A DNA stretch of 64,000 nucleotides from an uncultured Lachnospiraceae bacterium (GTDB taxonomy: Bacteria; Bacillota; Clostridia; Lachnospirales; Lachnospiraceae): assembly GCA_910584725.1 (NCBI GenBank), contig CAJUBE010000008.1, positions 67,501-131,500 on the forward strand. The letters are read 5' to 3'. This document shows positions 46,427 through 54,861 of this stretch, in pieces. The notes below the pieces were generated by a model, which saw only the letters and a list, made by a program, of their open reading frames with translations, was not told where the DNA came from and did not search any database. The position numbers and the translations under genes are program-made. How positions within the stretch are numbered: position 1 is the stretch's first letter; each line of letters opens with the position of its first letter.

Positions 46427-46861
46427 CTACGCCTCACCAATTGCAAAAGTCAGTTCTGCCTGCGTCACCAGCTTCCCGTCCACATAAGCCTTTCCGGCGC
46501 CTACGCCGATGGGACCCTTTATTTTAATAATCTCCGTCTCCAGTGTCAGCACGTCGCCGGGAACCACCTTTCCCTTAAACTTCGCATTGTTGATCGCTGC
46601 AAAATAAGCGGTCTTACCCTTAAATTCCGGCTGACTTAAAATCGCCACCGCGCCGGTCTGTGCCAGCGCCTCCACGATCAGCACGCCCGGCATCACCGGC
46701 TCCTTAGGGAAATGCCCCGCGAAGAAAGGCTCGTTGTAAGATACGCATTTCTTAGCGACTACCCGTTTTCCCTCCTCCATCTCCTCTATCGTGTCGATCA
46801 GCATAAAGGGCTGCCTGTGGGGAATGATCTCCATGATTTCCTTTGTACCCATTAAAGACAT
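46427..46861 (-). CDS. fabZ: 3-hydroxyacyl-ACP dehydratase
   Basis: A 144-residue hot-dog fold enzyme with the catalytic His in IIPHRQPFMLIDTI and the FAGHFPKEPVMPGVLIVEAL block bearing the conserved acid. It dehydrates beta-hydroxyacyl-ACP in each elongation round. AGGAG precedes the ATG. accB, which often lies next to fabZ, is absent. Confidence 0.92.
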   Translation of the reverse strand: MSLMGTKEIMEIIPHRQPFMLIDTIEEMEEGKRVVAKKCVSYNEPFFAGHFPKEPVMPGVLIVEALAQTGAVAILSQPEFKGKTAYFAAINNAKFKGKVVPGDVLTLETEIIKIKGPIGVGAGKAYVDGKLVTQAELTFAIGEA

Positions 46862-46961
46862 ATCTGCTCTCCTCTCCTCGCCAATTATTTAGATAATTGT
46901 AAAGCACAATCTCAGCATTGCTACCATTGCGCATATTGTATCTTCCAATTTAGATACACCG

Positions 46962-48197
46962 TCAATCGTGGTATTTCTTCACCAGCAGACTTGCGTTGTG
47001 CCCGCCGAATCCGAGGGAATTGGACAGCGCATACTCGAAGTCTTCCTCGTAAGCCTCTTTGCAGTAGTTCAGATCACACTCCTCATCCGGCACCTGATAA
47101 CCGACAGTTCTGTGGATATAACCTTCCTGCAGCTCCTTCACACAGGTGACAAACTCAATCGCGCCCGCCGCGCCCAGAAGGTGGCCCACCATGGACTTGG
47201 TGGAATTGATCTTCATGTCCTTCGCATGGTCGCCGAACAGCAGCTTGATGGCACGCGTCTCAAAGAGATCGTTATGGTGCGTTGCCGTTCCGTGCGCATT
47301 GATATAGGTAATGTCGTCCAGATTCATACCCGCGTCCTTCACCGCATACTCCATCGCTTTCGCCGCGCCCGCGCCGTCCTCAGCGGGGGAAGTGATATGA
47401 TACGCGTCGGAAGTACAGCCATATCCCGCTACTTCCGCATAAATCTTCGCGCCTCTTGCCTTCGCGTGCTCCAGCTCTTCCAGCACCACGACGCCCGCGC
47501 CTTCACCCATGACAAAGCCGCTTCTTTCCTTGTCGAAGGGAATGGAGCATCTCGTCGGGTCCTCGCTGGTGGAAAGCGCCGTCAAAGCGGAGAAACCACC
47601 GATACCGATAGGACACACGCTACCCTCCGTACCGCCCGCCACCATCACCTCCGCGTCGCCGTACTGAATCGTGCGGAACGCCTCACCGATGGAATTGGTG
47701 CCTGTGGCACATGCCGTCACCACATTGATGCTCTTTCCCTTTAAACCGAACTGGATCGACACATTTCCCGCCGCCATGTTGGAGATCGTAAGCGGCACAA
47801 ACAGCGGCTCTATTCTGCCCGGTCCTTTCTCCACCAGTCTCGTGTGGGAACGCTCCATCGCCTGCAGGGAACCCGTGCCGGAGCCCACCGCCACGCCTAC
47901 GCGGTACGGATCTTCCTTCTCCATGTCGATGCCCGCATCCTCCAGCGCTTCCTTCGTCGCCGCCACCGCGTACTGGGAGAAAGGCTCCATTCTCTTAGCC
48001 GCCTTGAAATCCATGTAATTTTTGCCATCGAATCCCTTCACTTCCGCCGCCAGCTTACACTTAAAATCCGTCGTGTCAAACTTTGTGATCGGCGCGAACC
48101 CGATCTTTCCCTCCTTCACGCCTGCCCAAAACTCGTCCACACTCAATCCAATGGGCGTAATCGCACCCATGCCTGTTACCACTACTCTTCTGCTCAT
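46962..48197 (-). CDS. fabF: Beta-ketoacyl-ACP synthase II
   Basis: A 411-residue condensing enzyme: nucleophile Cys in VTACATGTNSIGE, His in INAHGTATHHND and His in KSMVGHLLGAAGA. It elongates acyl-ACPs with malonyl-ACP. The ribosome site (GGAG) is about 14 bases upstream, a long spacing. A gap with a hairpin repeat separates it from fabG. Confidence 0.93.
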   Translation of the reverse strand: MSRRVVVTGMGAITPIGLSVDEFWAGVKEGKIGFAPITKFDTTDFKCKLAAEVKGFDGKNYMDFKAAKRMEPFSQYAVAATKEALEDAGIDMEKEDPYRVGVAVGSGTGSLQAMERSHTRLVEKGPGRIEPLFVPLTISNMAAGNVSIQFGLKGKSINVVTACATGTNSIGEAFRTIQYGDAEVMVAGGTEGSVCPIGIGGFSALTALSTSEDPTRCSIPFDKERSGFVMGEGAGVVVLEELEHAKARGAKIYAEVAGYGCTSDAYHITSPAEDGAGAAKAMEYAVKDAGMNLDDITYINAHGTATHHNDLFETRAIKLLFGDHAKDMKINSTKSMVGHLLGAAGAIEFVTCVKELQEGYIHRTVGYQVPDEECDLNYCKEAYEEDFEYALSNSLGFGGHNASLLVKKYHD

Positions 48198-48278
48198 TTT
48201 TTTATTCCAGCTCCTTTCCGTACCGCTTTTTCTATTACTTCCCCGCTATCTGCATATCTTTTTATTTTGTGCAATACA

Positions 48279-48419
48279 CAGCTCAAGTGAAAGCATATTC
48301 TCAAGGAGCCCCTCAAAATGCGTCAGCGCTTAACGAGGTCCTTTCGAGTTTAGCGCCTGCTACGCATTTTGCGGAGCGAAAGCGCGGCGACGGAGAATAT
48401 GCTTTCGATTGAGCGTCCC
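48279..48419. repeat. Intergenic hairpin repeat family 2, copy A
   Basis: Terminal inverted repeats (GCTCAAGTGAAAGCATATTC with GAATATGCTTTCGATTGAGC) enclose nested stems (AAAATGCGT/ACGCATTTT). It lies in the fabG-fabF gap. A close relative is copy B at 49232-49373. Confidence 0.8.
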
Positions 48420-48430
48420 GTTTCCAAAAG

Positions 48431-49171
48431 TCAGATAGCCATTCCTCCGTCAACCGAGATCACCTGTCCCGTAATATACGCCGCCTTATCGCTCGCCAGA
48501 AACGCCACCGTCTCCGCGATATCCTTCGGCGTGCCCACACGCTTTAACGGAATCTGTGCGAGAGTCGCCTCCTTCGCCGTGTCCGTCATCGCCTGCGTCA
48601 TGTCCGTATCAATAAACCCGGGCGCCACCGCATTCACCGTAATGTTTCTGCTTGCAAGCTCCCTCGCCATGGATTTGGTGAGACCGATCACACCCGCCTT
48701 GGAAGCTGCGTAGTTAGCCTGTCCCGCATTGCCAAGCACCCCGCTGACAGAGGACAGGTTAATAATTCTGCCCGCCTTCTGCTTCAAAAAGGAGCGGTAC
48801 ATATGCTTGATGGTATTAAACGTCCCCTTCAGGTTGGTGTCAATGACCGCGTCAAAATCCGCCTCCGTCATCTTCATCACCAGATTGTCCTTCGTAATCC
48901 CGGCGTTGTTCACCAGAATGTCAATGTGACCGAACTCGACAAGCATATCCGTGATCATCTGTCCGCAAGCGTCAAAATCTGCCACACTGCACTGTACCGC
49001 TTTCGCTCTTCTCCCCATCGCCTCAATCTGCGCCGTGACTTCCTCCGCCTTTTCCTTTGACCCGTTGTAATTCACGATCACATCCGCGCCGTACTCCGCA
49101 AGCGTAAGCGCGATCTCTCTCCCGATCCCGCGCCCCGCACCCGTCACAAGCGCCACTTTCCCACTTAACAT
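48431..49171 (-). CDS. fabG: 3-ketoacyl-ACP reductase
   Basis: A 246-residue short-chain dehydrogenase: NADPH motif VTGAGRGIGREIAL, the NNAG motif ILVNNAGITKDN, and the Ser-Tyr-Lys catalytic set (INLSSVSG, NYAASKAG). It reduces beta-ketoacyl-ACP. The start at 49171 has AGGAGG upstream. Confidence 0.93.
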   Translation of the reverse strand: MLSGKVALVTGAGRGIGREIALTLAEYGADVIVNYNGSKEKAEEVTAQIEAMGRRAKAVQCSVADFDACGQMITDMLVEFGHIDILVNNAGITKDNLVMKMTEADFDAVIDTNLKGTFNTIKHMYRSFLKQKAGRIINLSSVSGVLGNAGQANYAASKAGVIGLTKSMARELASRNITVNAVAPGFIDTDMTQAMTDTAKEATLAQIPLKRVGTPKDIAETVAFLASDKAAYITGQVISVDGGMAI

Positions 49172-49231
49172 ATCTGTCCTCCTATTTCTTCTTTCATTCC
49201 AAATTTGCAAAACTTCTTTGTTTTTCATAAC

Positions 49232-49373
49232 CAGCTCAAGTGAAAGCAGCTTCCGTAGGAGCCCCTCAAAATGTGTCAGCGCTTAACGAGGTCCCTCACG
49301 AGTTTAGCGCCTGCTACGCATTTTGCGGAGCGAAAGCGCGGCGACGCAGGAACTGCTTTCGCTTGCGCGTCCG
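49232..49373. repeat. Intergenic hairpin repeat family 2, copy B
   Basis: Same element as copy A, located in the fabD-fabG gap. The inner arm bases differ from copy A on both sides (GCAGCTTCC against GGAACTGC), so pairing is largely kept. Confidence 0.8.
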
Positions 49374-49377
49374 CTTA

Positions 49378-50286
49378 TTACAAAAGTTTCTCCAAATCCT
49401 CCACCTTCTCTATATTGATCACCTTCACATCCCGGTTAATCTTCCTCATAAACCCGGACAGTGTCTTGCCCGGTCCGATCTCGATAAACAGGTCCGCACC
49501 GTCCGCGATCATCCGCTCCACCGTCTGCTGCCACTTCACGGAGGATGACACCTGCTTCTCCAGCAAAGACTTCACATCCGCCTTGTTCTTCACATAGTCC
49601 GCCGTCACATTGGCGATATAAGGAACGGCAATATCGTGAATCTCCACCGTCTCCAGTTCTTTCGCCAGCTTTTCGCCCGCCCCTGTTAACAGAGGAGAAT
49701 GGAAGGGGCCGCTGACCTTTAACGGCACGCACCGCTTTGCGCCTGCCGCCGTCAGTTTTTCCATCGCCGCCTGCGCCGCGCCTTCCTCACCGGTAATCAC
49801 AATCTGTCCCGGGCAGTTATAATTGGCAATCGTCACCATTCCGGGCGTCTCCTCGCAAATCTGCTCGATCACTGACGTATCTAATCCCAGCACCGCGATC
49901 ATCGCGCCGCCCTGTGGTACTGCCTCCTGCATATAGATGCCGCGCTTGCGCACGATTTTAAACACATCCTCCGGGCTCATCACACCGCTTGCCACAAGCG
50001 CGCCGTATTCGCCGAGACTCAAACCGCCTGTGATGTCGGGCTTCACACCCTTCTCCTCCACAGCCTTCAGTATTGCCACTTCGGTTGCCAGCATGGCGAT
50101 CTGCGTATACTCCGTAATATTGATCTGCTCGTTCTCCTCAAAGCAGAGCGCCGCCACATCCAGACCGCTTGCCTTTCCAGCCAGCTCAAACATCTCCTTA
50201 CAGACCGGAATCTGCTCATAAAAATCCTTACCCATTCCCACATACTGTGCTCCTTGTCCCGGGAACATAAAAACAGTCTTTCCCAT
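49378..50286 (-). CDS. fabD: Malonyl-CoA:ACP transacylase
   Basis: A 302-residue acyltransferase: FPGQGAQYVGMGK at the N-terminus, the nucleophile Ser in GLSLGEYGALVASG (His of the canonical GHSxGE is Leu) and the catalytic His in SGPFHSPLL. It loads malonyl groups onto ACP. AGGAAGG lies upstream. Confidence 0.92.
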   Translation of the reverse strand: MGKTVFMFPGQGAQYVGMGKDFYEQIPVCKEMFELAGKASGLDVAALCFEENEQINITEYTQIAMLATEVAILKAVEEKGVKPDITGGLSLGEYGALVASGVMSPEDVFKIVRKRGIYMQEAVPQGGAMIAVLGLDTSVIEQICEETPGMVTIANYNCPGQIVITGEEGAAQAAMEKLTAAGAKRCVPLKVSGPFHSPLLTGAGEKLAKELETVEIHDIAVPYIANVTADYVKNKADVKSLLEKQVSSSVKWQQTVERMIADGADLFIEIGPGKTLSGFMRKINRDVKVINIEKVEDLEKLL

Positions 50287-50320
50287 AATTGCATACCTTC
50301 CTTTCCTTCACGTTCTGTTC

Positions 50321-50449
50321 AGAACCACCCTCGAAAACACGTAGTGTTTTCGAGGTGTTTGGCTCTCGCCAAATAAATTACCCTAAAAATACGCTCTTGA
50401 ATGCAAGCATTCATCGTATATTTTCAGGGCAATTTGCTTGGTTCTGAGT
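50321..50449. repeat. Structured intergenic element between fabK and fabD
   Basis: Outer arms TCAGAACCA and TGGTTCTGA enclose CCTCGAAAACAC/GTGTTTTCGAGG, then a bulged CCCTAAAAATACG/CGTATATTTTCAGGG stem capped by GAATGCAAGCATTC. It is a multi-hairpin element with no coding frame. Confidence 0.65.
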
Positions 50450-50485
50450 TGTTACATATTTTGAATTTCAAAGTATTTATTTGAG

Positions 50486-50514
50486 AAAAAAGCAAGCCGC
50501 ACAGCTTGCTTTTT
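50486..50514 (-). terminator. Terminator after fabK
   Basis: AAGCAAGC-CGCACA-GCTTGCTT lies between A and T runs. On the minus strand it forms a stem followed by T's, so it may separate or attenuate acpP-fabK from fabD-fabH. Confidence 0.7.
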
Positions 50515-50565
50515 CAGCGTCTCTCTGCTTTTTCTATCCTTCAATAGAATCTTGCGTAGTGCCCC

Positions 50566-51492
50566 TTATTTTAATTTCAACAAAATTTCCGCCTGATCCA
50601 TAATCTCTTCGAGTATCTCCGCACAGGACTGCTCTCTGTTTACCATGCCCGCAATCTGCCCTGCCATCAAGGTGCCGGTCACCACATCGCCTTCCACTAC
50701 CGCTTTGCGCAGGGAACCGAGCGTCAGTTTCTCCATCTCTTCCAAAGACGCGCCGTTCTTTTCCATCTGCAGATATTCTCTTGTCAGCTTATTGCGGATC
50801 TGACGGACAGGATGTCCGTTCGCCCTGCCGGTGACCTCGGAGTCAATGTCCTTCGCCGCAATCACCTTTTTCTTGTAGTTCTCATGTACGGTACACTCCG
50901 TCGCCGTCAGGAACCGTGTACCCATCTGGACCGCCTCCGCGCCCAGCATCATAGCCGCCGCAAAACCTCTGCCGTCCGCGATGCCGCCCGCCGCGATCAC
51001 AGGAACGCTGACTGCATCCACCACCTGCGGCACAAGGGTCATCGTGGTCGCCTCGCCGATATGTCCGCCGGACTCTGTGCCCTCAGCGATCACGGCGTCC
51101 GCGCCCGCGCGCTCCATCATTTTCGCCAGAGCGACGCTTGCCACCACGGGAATCACCTTGATTCCTGCCTCTTTCCACATCGCCATATACTTGCCGGGAT
51201 TCCCCGCGCCGGTGGTCACCACCTTGACGCCTTCCTCCACGATCACCTTCGCGATCTCGTCCGCCTCCGGGTTCATCAGCATCACATTCACGCCGAAAGG
51301 CTTCTTCGTCAGTTCTTTCGTCTTCTGAATCTGTTCCCTCACAAAAGACGCCGGTGCGCCGCCCGCGCCGATAATGCCGAGCGCGCCCGCTTCCGATACA
51401 GCCGCCGCCAGATGGTATTCCGCGACCCATGCCATTCCGCCCTGAAAGATCGGATATGCAATCCCCAGAAGTTCCGTAATTTTTGTCTTCAT
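50566..51492 (-). CDS. fabK: Enoyl-ACP reductase II
   Basis: A 308-residue FMN-dependent enoyl-ACP reductase. IAYPIFQGGMAWVAEYHLAA opens the barrel, then VVTTGAGNPGKYM, AVIAEGTESGGHIGEATTM and PVIAAGGIADGRGFAAAMMLGA. It completes each elongation cycle, and its presence means the pathway does not need FabI. It is the second gene after acpP, the usual place in Clostridia and Streptococcus. Confidence 0.93.
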   Translation of the reverse strand: MKTKITELLGIAYPIFQGGMAWVAEYHLAAAVSEAGALGIIGAGGAPASFVREQIQKTKELTKKPFGVNVMLMNPEADEIAKVIVEEGVKVVTTGAGNPGKYMAMWKEAGIKVIPVVASVALAKMMERAGADAVIAEGTESGGHIGEATTMTLVPQVVDAVSVPVIAAGGIADGRGFAAAMMLGAEAVQMGTRFLTATECTVHENYKKKVIAAKDIDSEVTGRANGHPVRQIRNKLTREYLQMEKNGASLEEMEKLTLGSLRKAVVEGDVVTGTLMAGQIAGMVNREQSCAEILEEIMDQAEILLKLK

Positions 51493-51595
51493 TCTATAAA
51501 CCTCAACCTCAAGCCGCCGCCCACCGGCGACGGTTCAGAGAATGCCCCGCACTCTCCTCACATTTTTTAAGACTGCCGCAAATCAAAACTACGGC

Positions 51596-51829
51596 TTACG
51601 CCTCTACGCCCTTGCTCTTCATATACTCAACTACAGCGCCCACTGTCGTGATCTGCTCCAAGTCCTCGGAAGGAATCTCCACACCGTACTCCTCCTCGAA
51701 AGCCATAACCAGCTCGAATAAATCCAGAGAATCCGCGCCAAGATCGTCCTTGAAAGAAGAATCCTCGTTAATTTCCACACCGTCCAAGTTTAACTGTTCC
51801 TGAATAATCTCAATAACTCTCTCTAACAT
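51596..51829 (-). CDS. acpP: Acyl carrier protein
   Basis: A 77-residue, strongly acidic ACP with the phosphopantetheine attachment Ser in GADSLDLFELVMAFEEE. It carries growing acyl chains for all Fab enzymes downstream. The start at 51829 (MLERVIEIIQ) has AGGAGA upstream; the longer frame to 51868 overlaps the promoter. It is first in the cluster. Confidence 0.94.
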   Translation of the reverse strand: MLERVIEIIQEQLNLDGVEINEDSSFKDDLGADSLDLFELVMAFEEEYGVEIPSEDLEQITTVGAVVEYMKSKGVEA

Positions 51830-51858
51830 TTTCCTGTTCTCCTTTTCGTCATTAAAAT

Positions 51859-51875
51859 AGTTTGACATTCAAAGT
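51859..51875. promoter_or_regulatory. FabT-like operator at the acpP promoter
   Basis: On the minus strand the 17 bp read ACTTTGAATGTCAAACT, which fits the FabT pattern AnTTTGAnnnTCAAAnT. It overlaps the -10 region. No fabT gene is in the window. Confidence 0.5.
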
Positions 51876-51901
51876 ATATTATCTGGTCTGACATTTGTCA
51901 A
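51873..51901 (-). promoter_or_regulatory. acpP promoter P1
   Basis: A consensus TTGACA, a 17-bp spacer and TATACT lie just upstream of acpP. The palindrome TGACATTTGTCA (51889-51900) overlaps the -35. Confidence 0.75.
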
Positions 51902-51906
51902 TCATA

Positions 51907-51945
51907 ATTTTACGGATTCTGGGACTTTTGTCAATCACTTTGACA
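51907..51945 (-). promoter_or_regulatory. acpP upstream promoter P2 with palindrome
   Basis: A second TTGACA, a 16-bp spacer and TAAAAT. The -35 forms half of TGTCAA-N5-TTGACA (51929-51945), a further palindrome of the same kind. Confidence 0.55.
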
Positions 51946-51988
51946 ATAAATATTGATAAATTTCTCATATTCCCACAGAATGCGTGGG

Positions 51989-52840
51989 TCATCGCATTCC
52001 CGTTCCGTGAATTGCCGCGTAAATTTCCCTCTTTGGCACGCCGCGGTCTTTTGCGACCTGTTTCATGGCAGTCTTTTCGTCCATCCCTCCCCCCGTGTAA
52101 AGCGCCATATGCTCCCCGATCGTCATGCTCTGCCATGACGCCTGCCGCTCCTCTTCCTTCTGCCGCAGACTTTTTCCCTCCACCACAAGCACATACTCCC
52201 CGCGCGGTTCCTCCCGCCCGTAGAGGGAAAGCGCCTCCCCGATCGTGGTCGGCAGCACCGTCTCAAACTTTTTCGTCAGCTCCCTACAAAGCGTAATCCT
52301 GCGATCCCCAAGCGCCTCATAAAGTTCCCCGAGCGTCCGCACCAGATGATGGGGTGCCTCATAAAGTATAATCGTGCGGGATTCCTCCTTAAGCTCCGCA
52401 AGAATCTGTGCTTTCTCCTTTTTGTCCGGCGGCAGAAACCCCTCGAAACAGAATCGTCTGGAAGAAAGCCCCGAGAGCGTAAGCGCCGTGATGCACGCCG
52501 CCGGGCCGGGCAGGGAAGTGACGGTAATGCCCGCCTCCTGACACTTCTGCACCAGCACCTCGCCCGGGTCAGAGATCGCAGGCGTTCCCGCGTCTGAAAT
52601 CAGCGCCACGTTTTTTCCCTGCTGCATCTGCCCCACAAGATAGTCTGCTTTTTCTACTTTATTATATTCGTGATAGCTTGTCATAGAAGTCCTGATCCCG
52701 AAATGGTTCAGAAGCTTAATGCTGTTGCGCGTGTCCTCTGCCGCAATCAGATCTACGCTCCCCAGCGTCTCCACCACCCGCGGCGTCATATCCCCCAAAT
52801 TTCCAATCGGCGTCGCGCACAGGTATAACATTCCCGACAT
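51989..52840 (-). CDS. rsmI: 16S rRNA 2'-O-ribose C1402 methyltransferase
   Basis: A 283-residue SAM-dependent enzyme of the tetrapyrrole-methylase fold: LYLCATPIGNLGDMTPRVVE, the LIAAEDTRNSIKLLNHF block, SDAGTPAISDPG and GPAACITALTLSGL. It modifies C1402 in 16S rRNA. The start at 52840 has GGGAGG upstream. Its neighbour trmN6 is the same as in B. subtilis yabB-rsmI. Confidence 0.93.
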   Translation of the reverse strand: MSGMLYLCATPIGNLGDMTPRVVETLGSVDLIAAEDTRNSIKLLNHFGIRTSMTSYHEYNKVEKADYLVGQMQQGKNVALISDAGTPAISDPGEVLVQKCQEAGITVTSLPGPAACITALTLSGLSSRRFCFEGFLPPDKKEKAQILAELKEESRTIILYEAPHHLVRTLGELYEALGDRRITLCRELTKKFETVLPTTIGEALSLYGREEPRGEYVLVVEGKSLRQKEEERQASWQSMTIGEHMALYTGGGMDEKTAMKQVAKDRGVPKREIYAAIHGTGMR

Positions 52841-52863
52841 AGCCTGTTCCTCCCAGTCCGTAC

Positions 52864-52977
52864 AGAGAATGCCGTTTTTCAGGCATTCTCCTGCGTGAAA
52901 CATAGAACTTCTAAGTCAGCTTTGCTGACTTTGCGATGCAGCCATTGCTGCTGAGCTTTAGAAGTACTTCTCACGCT
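52864..52977. repeat. Intergenic hairpin repeat family 1, copy 2
   Basis: Carries the AGAATGCC...GGCATTCT stem, the GTGAAACATAGAACTTCT arm and the shared GCAGC/GCTGC inner stem, plus an extra GTCAGC/GCTGAC hairpin not in copy 1. Confidence 0.75.
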
Positions 52978-53017
52978 AACCGCCATGATTCCGCTCTGCG
53001 GAATCTCAAATCAACAC

Positions 53018-53132
53018 GGAGAATGCCGCATTTCAGGCATTCTCCTGCGTGAAACATAGAACTTCTAAGTCAGCTTTGCTGACTTTGCGATGCAGCCTCT
53101 GCTGCTGAGTTTTAGAAGTTCTTTTCACTCTA
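53018..53132. repeat. Intergenic hairpin repeat family 1, copy 3
   Basis: Nearly identical to copy 2, arranged in tandem. Its last bases (CTA) form the TAG stop codon of trmN6. Confidence 0.78.
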
Positions 53133-53870
53133 GTATCCATACACCTCATAAATCTCCGGCGTATACACACCCGGCTCCTCATACACAACCAGCGGCTTCT
53201 CCACCGTCATCCGCGGTCTGCCGCCCCGTACCGCTTCCAGAAGAACCATATTCGGCTCCTTATCCACAAACGGATATACCAGCCGCATTCTCTTCGGCTC
53301 CAGCTTATATTTCGTCAGCGTCACAATGATTTCCGCCAGCCGGAAAGGTCTGTGCACGAGAAAAAATCTACCGCCCGGCACCAGAAGCCTTGCCGCCTGC
53401 GAAACCACATCCTCCAACGTACAGAGAATCTCATGTCTCGCGATTGCTTTCGCGTCTTCCGGGTTTTGCAGACCATGCTGTCCGATCATATAGGGCGGAT
53501 TGCAGGTAATAACGTCAAAGGAAGCAGCGTCAAACAGCCGATCTGCCTCCTTAATATCCCCCCTAACAATATCTATTTTTTCTTCCAGCCCGTTTAATGC
53601 CACGCTCCGCTCTGCCATCTCCGCGCTGTCTTTCTGAATCTCCAGCCCGGTCAGATGCGCCGCGCCGGTCTTTGCCTCCAGCAGAATGGGAATGATCCCC
53701 GTGCCTGTTCCCAGATCCAGCACCCGTGCACCATCCTTCACAACGGCAAAACCGGACAGCAGCACCGCATCCATCCCGAAGCAAAAACGATCCGGGTCCT
53801 GTATGATACAGTACCCGTTCCTTTGCAGATCGTCTATTCTTTCATTCTCTTTCAACAATATTTCCCGCAT
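53130..53870 (-). CDS. trmN6: tRNA1(Val) (adenine-N6)-methyltransferase family protein
   Basis: A 246-residue SAM methyltransferase of the YfiC/TrmN6 type: VLDLGTGTGIIPILL binds SAM and VITCNPPYMI is the adenine-N6 catalytic motif (NPPY). The N-terminal YCIIQDPDRFCFGMDAVLL is typical of the family. It starts directly after the ricT stop (TAAATG). Confidence 0.9.
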   Translation of the reverse strand: MREILLKENERIDDLQRNGYCIIQDPDRFCFGMDAVLLSGFAVVKDGARVLDLGTGTGIIPILLEAKTGAAHLTGLEIQKDSAEMAERSVALNGLEEKIDIVRGDIKEADRLFDAASFDVITCNPPYMIGQHGLQNPEDAKAIARHEILCTLEDVVSQAARLLVPGGRFFLVHRPFRLAEIIVTLTKYKLEPKRMRLVYPFVDKEPNMVLLEAVRGGRPRMTVEKPLVVYEEPGVYTPEIYEVYGY

Positions 53871-54785
53871 TTATTTTTCTTCTATACCGGCCTTGCCGCC
53901 GTCCTGCTTCTCCAGCTTCTCCAGCTCTTTTAATTCCGCCTCATTGGTGTCCGCCTTGCGGTTCTTTCCATGCCTTCTCTTAAAGCGAAGCTGATCCGCG
54001 CGGTATTCCTGAATCTCCTTCTCGTCGCCAACATCCACTACGACCTTCACAAGCTGCCGCAGTACATTGACGCTGTGCACCTCGCCCTTAAGCCCGTCGT
54101 CGGTCGTCACATAATCCCCTACATTCGGAAGCTTCCTGTTCAGCTCCTCGTAGGTCTCCTCCTCATTTTTCAGACAGCACATCAGTCTGCCGCAGACACC
54201 CGAAATCTTCGTAGGGTTTAAGGACAGGTTCTGCTCTTTCGCCATCTTAATAGACACCGGCGCAAACTCCGACAAATGGGTGTGACAGCAGAGAGGCCGT
54301 CCGCAAATACCGATGCCACCCAAAATTTTTGTCTCATCCCGCACCCCGATCTGGCGAAGCTCAATTCTTGTCTTAAACACGGAAGCCAGATCCTTTACCA
54401 GCTCCCTGAAATCAATACGGCCGTCCGCCGTGAAGTAGAAAAGCACTTTATTGTTATCAAACGTGTACTCTGCGTCGATCAGCTTCATCTGCAGGCCGTG
54501 TTTTCTTATTTTTTCCAGACAAATTTTGAAGGCATCCTTCTCCTTCTGCCTGTTCGCCGCCTCCTGTTCATCGTCCTTCTGATTCGCTATCCTTAAAACC
54601 GATTTCAGGGGCTGTACTACCTTATCTTCCTCCACCTCACGGGGCGCTCCGATGACCGTGCCGTACTCGATGCCCCTGGCCGTTTCCACGATCACATGAT
54701 CCCCCTGTTTGATCTCGAATTTTCCCGGATCAAAAAAATATACTTTACCGGCGGTACGAAACCGCACGCCAATTACCTTAATCAT
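53871..54785 (-). CDS. ricT: PSP1-domain protein, RicT/YaaT
   Basis: A 304-residue member of the PSP1 family. RDETKILGGIGICGRPLCCH and GVCGRLMCCLKNE give the paired Cys clusters that bind Fe-S in the Ric complex (RicAFT), which controls RNase Y processing and sporulation in Bacillus. It lies between holB and trmN6, as in B. subtilis. Confidence 0.9.
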   Translation of the reverse strand: MIKVIGVRFRTAGKVYFFDPGKFEIKQGDHVIVETARGIEYGTVIGAPREVEEDKVVQPLKSVLRIANQKDDEQEAANRQKEKDAFKICLEKIRKHGLQMKLIDAEYTFDNNKVLFYFTADGRIDFRELVKDLASVFKTRIELRQIGVRDETKILGGIGICGRPLCCHTHLSEFAPVSIKMAKEQNLSLNPTKISGVCGRLMCCLKNEEETYEELNRKLPNVGDYVTTDDGLKGEVHSVNVLRQLVKVVVDVGDEKEIQEYRADQLRFKRRHGKNRKADTNEAELKELEKLEKQDGGKAGIEEK

Positions 54786-54861
54786 AATCTATCAACCTCC
54801 ACATTACCCGCCGCTTCGTTTTCCCGACACTGGCGCGGTATCACTTCCCGAAATACCCTAT

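Noticed and set aside
46968..47744. Plus-strand ORF opposite fabF
   Set aside because: Arg/His-rich shadow frame over the thiolase-fold coding sequence.
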